Positions 1 through 5,286 of a stretch of 5,286 bases of DNA are shown here, piece after piece. The notes below the pieces were generated by a model. It had not been told where the DNA came from. It saw only the letters and a list, made by a program, of their open reading frames with translations, and searched no databases. Positions within the stretch are counted from its first letter, which is position 1. Every line of letters begins with the position of its first letter. A program made the translations under genes and the position numbers. The stretch is from an uncultured Fidelibacterota bacterium (lineage in GTDB: Bacteria > Fidelibacterota > Marinisomatia > Marinisomatales > TCS55), in assembly GCA_913041075.1 (NCBI GenBank), contig CAJWGZ010000075.1, forward strand, positions 1 through 5,286. The letters are read 5' to 3'.

Positions 1-29
1 CTTATTCCCCCTGTTTTGGTGTCTGACAT
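1..29 (-). CDS. Possible 5' end of a divergent gene, cut by the left window edge
   Basis: Read on the minus strand, an ATG at 29-27 opens a frame that runs without a stop to the window edge and begins MSDTKTGGI. This hydrophilic start resembles a genuine protein N-terminus. The DNA before it (30 onward) is A-rich, which suits initiation without a Shine-Dalgarno site. GC content is about 43% in 1-30 but only about 23% in 31-131, so a coding boundary near position 30 is reasonable. Nine codons cannot identify a family or prove the gene. Competing readings on the plus strand are a hydrophobic tail ending in TAA at 80-82 and a short tail ending in TGA at 24-26. Confidence 0.3.
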
Positions 30-131
30 TAAATGCTGTAATTATTTCTTTTATTTATTTACCTTGGACAGTGAGAATCTAATAACTAAAAATCTTACAA
101 TTTAAATATATCATAACATGCAAGATCCAAT
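30..131. other. AT-rich intergenic region upstream of the M28 peptidase gene
   Basis: About 100 bases at roughly 23% GC, clearly poorer in GC than the neighbouring coding sequence. It should hold the promoter and leader of the M28 gene, and also of a divergent gene if the one at 29-1 is real. No convincing promoter pair of either the sigma-70 or the Bacteroidota (TTTG / TAnnTTTG) type was found. The best partial match is TACCTTGG at 60-67, which lacks a good partner upstream. There is no clear Shine-Dalgarno sequence before the ATG at 132. No tRNA, riboswitch or strong hairpin was seen. Confidence 0.6.
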
Positions 132-1952
132 ATGAAAGAAACAATAAATAAACCAATAATTACATTGATCATCGTTCTAAGTGGCATATTTATCATTAAT
201 CGCTCAAACCAGAATAAAATTGACCCTGGAGCTACTGAAATAATGTCATTTGAAATACTAGGACACATTAAATACTTGGCTTCGGACAATTTGAAAGGCC
301 GGTTAACAGGAACGCCAGGATCAAAATTAGCCATTGATTACATTAGTAAGCATTGGGAAGCACAGGGTATTGAACCAGCGGGCACAAAAGGTTATAAGCA
401 ATCTTTCTCATTTATCAACAATGTATCGCTGGGTCAAAGAAATATGCTACGCATTCGTAATTCCAGAAAACAATATAAAGTGCAAAAAGATTTTATTCCT
501 ATAGGTTCATCGGGTAATGGAAGTGTAAATGAAGACGTTGTATTTATCGGGTACGGACTTGATATAAATGACTCCTTATCCTGGCACGATTATGCGGAGG
601 TAGATGTGCGTGGTAAATGGGTGCTGCTACTATTAGATGGCCCTGATGGTGACAGCCCTCATTCACCTTATGGTAGACATAAAACTCTATATAATAAAAT
701 GATTGCCGCCAGGGATCACGGTGCAAGTGGCATTCTTTTCATGAATCGATTTGAAACTGCGGATGATAATAACCTGAGACCATTACAATACAGACAAAGT
801 TCTTCCACGGCAGGGTTGCCAGTTATCCAGATAACACATTCGGTAGCTAATGAAATATTAATAAATCATGGACAGTCCATCGCTGAATTACGTTCAAAAA
901 TAGACGAACAATTAACACCACTATCATTCTTGGTTGGTTGTAAAGTATCGGCTAATGTGAACTTAAAGTTCGCTAAAGAAACAGCAAGTAATATAATCGG
1001 GTCTATTGAAGGGAATGATCCAGTATTAAAAGATGAATATATCGTAGTGGGTGCACATTTTGATCACCTGGGGTTAGGCGGTAGCAGATCGGGTTCTTTA
1101 GATCCAGATACGTTAATTATACACAACGGCGCTGATGATAATGCGTCCGGAACGGCCGGTATACTGGAATTAAGTTACAAATTGATGAGCAACAGACATT
1201 TATTGAAACGAAGTGTGTTATTCGTATGTTTCGATGCTGAGGAAAAAGGGCTATTGGGCTCGAAGTATTACGTTGAAAACCCAGTACGCAATATCAGTAA
1301 TACTGCGATGATGGTTAATATGGATATGATCGGAAGACTGAACGATAACCCAGTTATTTTGGGGGGGGTCGGTAGTTCTGGGAATTTTGAGAACATCATA
1401 GCAGATGCTCGTAATAACCATACTTTAGATGTTGAAACAAACATGGGAGGAATGGATTTTGCGCGCAGTGATCACGCCAGTTTCTATCGCGAAAATATTC
1501 CTGTTTTATTTTTCTTTACTGGTGCACATGAAGATTATCATAAACCAACTGATGACTGGGATAAAATAGATTATCAGGGAGAAAAAGAGATTCTTGATTT
1601 CATATATGACCTGATCATAGACATTTCCCAATTACAAGAAAAACCTGCTTTTGCAGAAATTGAAACAAACACTACCAATAATCAGAATCCCGTATTTAAA
1701 GTAACCTTTGGAGTAATTCCGGCATATGGCAGTCAGAAAGTTGGGCTGGAAATAGATGGTGTATCAAAAAAGGATGGTCCCGCTGCCAAAGCTGGCATGA
1801 AAAAAGGTGATGTAATCACTGCAATAAATGGAAAAAATGTTCGAAATATTTATGATTACATGACAAGGCTGGCAGATTTAAAAGCTGGTCAAAAAGTAAA
1901 AGTAACAATAAATCGCGATGATGATGAGATGGAATTAACCCTGGAATTATAA
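132..1952 (+). CDS. Exported M28-family zinc aminopeptidase with PA and PDZ domains
   Basis: Predicted zinc-dependent exopeptidase that removes N-terminal residues from peptides outside the cytoplasm. The 606-residue protein starts with a hydrophobic segment (about residues 8-23, no lipobox Cys), either a signal peptide or an anchor. A PA domain follows at about 130-265 (VFIGYG, then a GKWVLLL strand and a GASGILF strand). The M28 catalytic domain, about 285-500, has every expected family residue: H309 in GAHFDH, D336 in ADDNASG (bridging), E370 (general base) and E371 (ligand) in FDAEEKG, D398 in NMDMIGR, and H470 in DYHKPTD. A PDZ domain closes the protein at about 520-606 (GMKKGDVI at 555-562). 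The start at 132 places the signal segment correctly; another ATG at 118 is out of frame. The substrate is unknown. The gene converges on the minus-strand pair with no gap, and carries a G8 tract at codons 410-413. Family assignment is firm; cell location (periplasm, membrane or secreted) is inferred. Confidence 0.95.
   Translation: MKETINKPIITLIIVLSGIFIINRSNQNKIDPGATEIMSFEILGHIKYLASDNLKGRLTGTPGSKLAIDYISKHWEAQGIEPAGTKGYKQSFSFINNVSLGQRNMLRIRNSRKQYKVQKDFIPIGSSGNGSVNEDVVFIGYGLDINDSLSWHDYAEVDVRGKWVLLLLDGPDGDSPHSPYGRHKTLYNKMIAARDHGASGILFMNRFETADDNNLRPLQYRQSSSTAGLPVIQITHSVANEILINHGQSIAELRSKIDEQLTPLSFLVGCKVSANVNLKFAKETASNIIGSIEGNDPVLKDEYIVVGAHFDHLGLGGSRSGSLDPDTLIIHNGADDNASGTAGILELSYKLMSNRHLLKRSVLFVCFDAEEKGLLGSKYYVENPVRNISNTAMMVNMDMIGRLNDNPVILGGVGSSGNFENIIADARNNHTLDVETNMGGMDFARSDHASFYRENIPVLFFFTGAHEDYHKPTDDWDKIDYQGEKEILDFIYDLIIDISQLQEKPAFAEIETNTTNNQNPVFKVTFGVIPAYGSQKVGLEIDGVSKKDGPAAKAGMKKGDVITAINGKNVRNIYDYMTRLADLKAGQKVKVTINRDDDEMELTLEL
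1361..1368 (+). repeat. Homopolymeric G8 tract inside the M28 peptidase gene
   Basis: Eight consecutive Gs in an otherwise AT-rich gene, encoding the end of L410, G411, G412 and the first base of V413. One extra G would give a TAG stop at 1373-1375. One G fewer would give a TAG stop at 1399-1401. Either change would cut the protein after the D398 ligand but before the last zinc ligand H470 and the PDZ domain. Poly-G tracts of about this length or longer mediate phase variation in some bacteria. Whether this tract varies cannot be told from one sequence. Confidence 0.9.
1800..1819 (-). terminator. Weak terminator-like hairpin downstream of the minus-strand gene pair
   Basis: On the minus strand, GTGAT, a three-base loop TAC, and ATCAC form a perfect 5-bp stem (1819-1807), followed by one C and six Ts (1805-1800). 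It lies about 130-150 bases past the transglycosylase stop, inside the PDZ-coding part of the convergent M28 gene. The stem is short, and the same bases encode the conserved KKGDVIT stretch of the PDZ domain, so this may be chance. It is the best intrinsic-terminator candidate I found for this operon. Confidence 0.22.
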
Positions 1953-1977
1953 TTAATTTTCGATAATTCTGTTTTTT
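1942..1977 (+). terminator. Possible rho-independent terminator of the M28 gene, spanning both stop codons
   Basis: GAATTAT at 1944-1950 is the exact reverse complement of ATAATTC at 1963-1969. Two further G-U pairs (1943 with 1970, 1942 with 1971) extend the stem to nine pairs around a 12-base loop. Six Ts follow at 1972-1977. The order stem then T-run is correct for transcription from the plus strand. The stem is AT-rich and the loop large, so it would be weak. It includes part of the M28 TAA and, in the loop, the TAA of the opposing gene. There is no T-run on the other side, so it would not serve the minus strand. Confidence 0.4.
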
Positions 1978-2780
1978 ATCTCCTGCCGTAACTCCATTAC
2001 AACACCTACATAATTATTGGAATGGTTGTAGGCAAATACAGATTTCCAATTCCTAGATCCTTTTGAGTAATCATCGTTATCAGGTTTATAACCATTTTTC
2101 AAGAGATAGTTGGCAATACTGCCTAGCACATCGGGCCATTCATCATGATGCCGTACACTGTCGCCGTCAAAATCAATAGCATAATTATTGAAACTTGAAG
2201 GAATGAATTGACCATAGCCAAATGCACCAGCGTAAGATCCCGATATTGAGTGGGGGTCAATTTTGTTATCGTGACATAAAATAATAAATTCAGCCAACTC
2301 TCTGGAGGCCCATTTCCCCTTGCGGGGTAATTGATGAATTAAGGTATACAAAGCATTAAATACGGTATATTGTCCATAATGCCTACCATAATTGCTTTCA
2401 ATGCCTACAAGACTTACCAGTAAATATGGATCCACACGCATACTATCTGATACCTGCATTACCAATTTACTATTCTCTTTAAAAAACTCAATGCCTCCCA
2501 TTAATCTTTTATCCGTCATAAATATTTTGCGGTAAACGTCCCAGCTTTTTTTCTCGTAAGGATTATTAAAAGAAGCGATGATCTTGGGGTGAATCTGAAT
2601 TCCCGAATCGAGAAATGTACTTATTACATAATCCTTGGGAATATCCTTATTCTCAAGGTAAGGCCACACCTGTTGGAAAGCAGGATCATTCAATATATCT
2701 TCCCGCAGTGCTTTTTCATCCCCGGAAAATAATACCGAGAGGGTGACCAGCAGAAATAATGATCTCAGGATATAAAACAT
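1953..2780 (-). CDS. mltB: MltB-type lytic murein transglycosylase (GH103)
   Basis: Predicted to cleave the MurNAc-GlcNAc bond of peptidoglycan non-hydrolytically, leaving 1,6-anhydro-MurNAc ends, in the periplasm. The 275-residue protein has an N-terminal signal peptide (hydrophobic about residues 3-19), but no lipobox Cys, unlike lipoprotein MltB of E. coli. The catalytic Glu is E128 in VGIESNYGR. The family signature GSYAGAFGYGQFIPSSF lies at 181-197. The segment DFDGDSVRHHDE at 203-214 sits where E. coli Slt35/MltB has a calcium-binding EF-hand, and has the matching acidic spacing. The conserved YNHSNNY follows near the C-terminus. It ends just after the catalytic domain, with no separate peptidoglycan-binding domain, and is shorter than E. 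coli MltB. Its ATG overlaps the upstream GH3 stop by one base (TAATG), so translation is probably coupled. The symbol denotes the family and does not claim strict orthology. Confidence 0.93.
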   Translation of the reverse strand: MFYILRSLFLLVTLSVLFSGDEKALREDILNDPAFQQVWPYLENKDIPKDYVISTFLDSGIQIHPKIIASFNNPYEKKSWDVYRKIFMTDKRLMGGIEFFKENSKLVMQVSDSMRVDPYLLVSLVGIESNYGRHYGQYTVFNALYTLIHQLPRKGKWASRELAEFIILCHDNKIDPHSISGSYAGAFGYGQFIPSSFNNYAIDFDGDSVRHHDEWPDVLGSIANYLLKNGYKPDNDDYSKGSRNWKSVFAYNHSNNYVGVVMELRQEIKNRIIEN

Positions 2781-5286
2781 TAATACCTGAAATTAATAAT
2801 CTTTCTACTTCGAATATCCCGCGATGAACTGCCAATCAATATTTCGAATTGTCCTGGTTCTGTAACCCAGTCGTTAGATCCGGGGTCAAAGAAAGATAGT
2901 GCAGTTTCGTCAAGTAAAATGTCAATCGGTTTGGATTCGCTTGCTTCCAAAGTAATCTTTTGAAACGCTTTCAGTTCTTGATAGGGTCTATCAATACTTG
3001 ATTCCAAATCCCTGATATAACACTGAACTACCTCTTGTCCCTTACGTTGTCCAGAATTTTTTACTGTTATTGACAAATTTATTTTTTCACCGGACGTAAT
3101 ATTGCTTGGTCCTGCTATGGAACCATAATCAAACTTGGTGTAAGACAGGCCATGACCAAAAGGAAATAGTGGATCAACATTTTTTGTGTCATAGTGTCGA
3201 TAACCAACATAAATCCCTTCATCATACAATACTTTCTTATCGCCAGGATAATATCCATGGGAAGGATTATCTTCCAGTATTTTTGGAAAAGTAACAGGTA
3301 ATTTCCCGGATGGATTTACGTTTCCAAATATTACATTAGCAATTGCGTTTCCGCCTTCTTGCCCTGGCAGCCATACCTGTAAAATAGCTGGACTTTGATT
3401 AACCCATGGCATTTCAATGGGAGATCCTGTATTCATTATAACGATAGTATTTTGATTAACTTTTAATATTGATTCAATAAGTTCATCTTGTTTACCTGTC
3501 AATTTCATAGAGGGCCTGTCTTCTCCCTCTGATTCGTAATTATCTGAAGAGCCCACAACAATTATAGCCATATCTGCATTCCTAGCTAAATCAATAGCTA
3601 GAGATATTTCTGGTTCAGGCAATCTGCAGCCAATTTCCAAAAATCGGAATTTTTTCAGTAAATCAGCTACACCTGGCATAACTATCTTTAAGATGAACGA
3701 AAGGAAAAAACTAGGTTTAGCTGAATATTCAACTTTAATTGAATGCCTTCCAGATGATAATAAAATATTGCCGATTTTCGGTGCGGGAAGTAACCCACCA
3801 AATGCTGGTTTCCCTTTTTCATTCAATACTACTTTTTTACCATCAATAAATATTTTTGCCTTACCAAGCCCCGGATTAGCACTGAATCGATATTCGCCTG
3901 ATTTCTTAGCAATAAAATCACCTGTCCATAACACCGAACCAAATACCCCCTCATCTATAATACCAAAAATTCGTAGTTCTTCATCTCGCTCGGTTTTAAA
4001 AGGGGCTCCAGTAAAATTATAGGATTGATAATATTCCCCTTGGAGACCTGTTTCCTCTGAACGTGAGTTTAGTCTTAGTGATGCAGCTTCCATCAATGGG
4101 ACCGCAGGGTGATTTTCCACACCCTTATGGTAATTTACTTCAATATCATTTTTTCTCGCTAGGGCAGTTATACCCTGTAAGGGCGTAACGCTATATGCAG
4201 CGGTCACCCGGGCGCTCCCGCCGCCCTGATTTATTGACCGATTTGCGTTCGGTCCAATAATTGCTATGGAACGAACTTTTTCCGTATTTATAGGTAGCAA
4301 TTTGTTTTCGTTTTTTAATAGAACTACTGATTCTTCTGCTACTTTTCTAGCGATTGTTTTGTTTATTTCCATCACATCTGAAAACTGATAAAGACTATCA
4401 TTCAAATTTGGTTTTTTGTTTGTGGTCTTAAGTATTAACTGGATCATCCGTAAAGCGGCTTGATCAATAACATCTACTGTAACAGTGCCTTTTTTCAGGG
4501 CTTTTCTAAGAGGTTTCTCATAATAATTCCCCGGTCCGGGCATTTCGAGATCCAAAGAAGCATTTAAAGATTGTATGGTACTTTTGACACCACCCCAATC
4601 TGAAAGAAGAACACCAGTAAAACCATATTCTTTTCTGAGAATAGAATTCATGATATAATTATTTTCGGTTGCATGGCCACCATTTATTTGGTTATAGGCG
4701 GCCATAATCGTGAATGGCTGTGCTTCTTTAATAACGCGTCTATATGCTGGTAGGTAGATTTCACGTAAAGTTCTTTCAGAAATCTCTGCACTCACACTTT
4801 GCCTATTAGTTTCCTGATTATTGGCAATAAAATGCTTAACACTTGCGCCAACATTCTCACTTTGTAACCCTTTTACATATGCAGTACCCATTACGCCACT
4901 AAAGAATGGATCTTCAGAAAAAGTTTCGAAATTGCGTCCATTTAATGGTGTCCTAATAATATTCATAGTTGGGCCTAGCAAAACTTCCACTCCAAAAGCT
5001 CGACACTCTTTACCCAGCGCTTTACCTAATTTTTCGATAAGTGCTGGGTTCCATGTCGATCCCATACAAATACCCACAGGAAATGCAGTAGCCGGTTCAT
5101 TATTATTGCTACGGACACCATTGGGGCCGTCCCATAACTGCAAACTGGGCAAATTCAACCGATCAATATTCTGTGTATCATAGGATCCCCGCCCAGATAA
5201 AAGGCTAACCTTTTCATCTAGGGTCATAACGGCAAGTAATTCTTGCGCTTGTTTATAAATACGATCATCTGCGGTATTATTATTGG
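2780..5286 (-). CDS. GH3 beta-glucosidase-type glycoside hydrolase with inserted PA14 domain (N-terminus outside window)
   Basis: Predicted retaining exo-beta-glycosidase releasing non-reducing-end sugars, most likely glucose; related members act on xylosides and other beta-glycosides. The frame stays open to base 5286. The Met at 5227 is internal: 19 in-frame codons precede it, ending QELLAV, so the MTLDEKVSLLSG block is the usual start of the catalytic fold, not the true N-terminus. A signal peptide may lie beyond the edge. Numbering from that Met: the TIM-barrel domain has DGPNGVR (33-39), GRNFETFSEDP (97-107), K131-H132, and the nucleophile D210 in LLSDWGG. The (alpha/beta)6 sandwich begins near 290 (ESVVLLKNE), and carries GGGSA. 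A PA14 domain is inserted at about 394-540. ESEGEDR at 565-571 holds the candidate acid/base Glu, by comparison with PA14-containing yeast BglI. FPFGHGLSYT is followed by a C-terminal fibronectin-III-like domain, about 700-815. Oddity: a hydrophobic stretch at 507-526. It is the first visible gene of an operon with the transglycosylase; its promoter is outside the window. Substrate is not determined by sequence. Confidence 0.95.
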   Translation of the reverse strand, partial: NNNTADDRIYKQAQELLAVMTLDEKVSLLSGRGSYDTQNIDRLNLPSLQLWDGPNGVRSNNNEPATAFPVGICMGSTWNPALIEKLGKALGKECRAFGVEVLLGPTMNIIRTPLNGRNFETFSEDPFFSGVMGTAYVKGLQSENVGASVKHFIANNQETNRQSVSAEISERTLREIYLPAYRRVIKEAQPFTIMAAYNQINGGHATENNYIMNSILRKEYGFTGVLLSDWGGVKSTIQSLNASLDLEMPGPGNYYEKPLRKALKKGTVTVDVIDQAALRMIQLILKTTNKKPNLNDSLYQFSDVMEINKTIARKVAEESVVLLKNENKLLPINTEKVRSIAIIGPNANRSINQGGGSARVTAAYSVTPLQGITALARKNDIEVNYHKGVENHPAVPLMEAASLRLNSRSEETGLQGEYYQSYNFTGAPFKTERDEELRIFGIIDEGVFGSVLWTGDFIAKKSGEYRFSANPGLGKAKIFIDGKKVVLNEKGKPAFGGLLPAPKIGNILLSSGRHSIKVEYSAKPSFFLSFILKIVMPGVADLLKKFRFLEIGCRLPEPEISLAIDLARNADMAIIVVGSSDNYESEGEDRPSMKLTGKQDELIESILKVNQNTIVIMNTGSPIEMPWVNQSPAILQVWLPGQEGGNAIANVIFGNVNPSGKLPVTFPKILEDNPSHGYYPGDKKVLYDEGIYVGYRHYDTKNVDPLFPFGHGLSYTKFDYGSIAGPSNITSGEKINLSITVKNSGQRKGQEVVQCYIRDLESSIDRPYQELKAFQKITLEASESKPIDILLDETALSFFDPGSNDWVTEPGQFEILIGSSSRDIRSRKIINFRY
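2781..2789 (-). promoter_or_regulatory. Possible ribosome-binding site and coupling junction for the transglycosylase gene
   Basis: On the minus strand, CAGGT (2789-2785) places a short AGG core five bases before the ATG at 2780-2778. It lies inside the last codons of the GH3 gene, whose TAA (2782-2780) shares its last A with the ATG. Ribosomes ending on GH3 could restart here. The core is only three bases and may be incidental; the TAATG overlap itself is certain. Confidence 0.35.

Noticed and set aside
14..67. Bacteroidota-type promoter for the M28 gene: TTTG at 15-18 with TAATTATT at 39-46, or TACCTTGG at 60-67
   Set aside because: The first pair matches only four of six defined bases in the -7 element. 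The second is a five-of-six match with no TTTG-like partner at the right distance. Neither is better than expected by chance in AT-rich DNA.
2..82. Plus-strand open frame from the edge to TAA at 80-82, encoding a hydrophobic stretch like a membrane-protein tail
   Set aside because: T-rich DNA yields hydrophobic codons by chance, no family is recognisable in 26 residues, and GC content falls well before position 82. It remains an alternative to the divergent-gene reading.
1056..1529. Repeated GGTGCACAT-like words near 1050 and 1521, possible direct repeat
   Set aside because: Both encode Gly-Ala-His at separate points of the M28 active-site region. The shared stretch is only about nine bases and the flanks differ.
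1784..1797. Perfect inverted repeat TGCCA-AAGC-TGGCA
   Set aside because: It is inside the PDZ coding sequence and has no adjacent T-run on either strand, so there is no terminator or operator case for it.
3693..5183. Plus-strand open frames of about 110-120 codons opposite the GH3 gene (3693-4022 and 4821-5183)
   Set aside because: They lie antisense to well-conserved GH3 and PA14 coding sequence and resemble no known protein, as expected for shadow frames.
2780..5286. GH3 enzyme as NagZ (beta-N-acetylglucosaminidase of wall recycling), suggested by the neighbouring transglycosylase
   Set aside because: NagZ is much shorter, single-domain, and has KHFPGHG and SDD-type motifs. This protein has KHFIANN, SDWGG, a PA14 domain and a fibronectin-like tail, as in beta-glucosidases.

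Overview
The window is AT-rich and tightly packed, with three recognisable genes and about 100 bases of non-coding DNA at the left edge. The reading frames are long and uninterrupted, there are no introns, the proteins look exported, and ribosome-binding sites are weak. This suggests a bacterium of the Bacteroidota or a related FCB lineage. That placement rests on gene content and style only; there is no rRNA or marker gene to confirm it.

Layout: (1) Positions 1-131 are a mostly non-coding left edge, possibly with the first codons of a divergent gene at 29-1. (2) Positions 132-1952 (+) encode a complete exported M28-family zinc aminopeptidase with a PA domain, a catalytic domain carrying all metal ligands, and a C-terminal PDZ domain. 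An 8-G homopolymer lies inside the catalytic part. (3) Positions 1953-2780 (-) encode a complete MltB-type (GH103) lytic murein transglycosylase. (4) Positions 2780 to the right edge (-) encode a GH3 beta-glucosidase-type enzyme with an inserted PA14 domain. Its N-terminus lies outside the window, because the frame stays open through the last base.

The GH3 and GH103 genes are on the same strand and share one base (TAATG stop/start overlap), so they are very probably co-transcribed and translationally coupled, GH3 first. The M28 gene converges on them: its TAA and the TAA of the transglycosylase gene abut with no base between them (TAATTA). An AT-rich hairpin followed by six Ts spans this junction and could end M28 transcription.

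All three enzymes are degradative hydrolases or lyases (peptide, peptidoglycan, beta-glycoside). This fits a heterotrophic lifestyle, but nothing shows that they form one pathway. I saw no RNA genes, CRISPR array, insertion sequence or phage gene, and I do not think the window contains a new biological system. The points most worth checking are the G8 tract, the coupled GH3-GH103 pair, and an unusual hydrophobic insertion in the GH3 enzyme.
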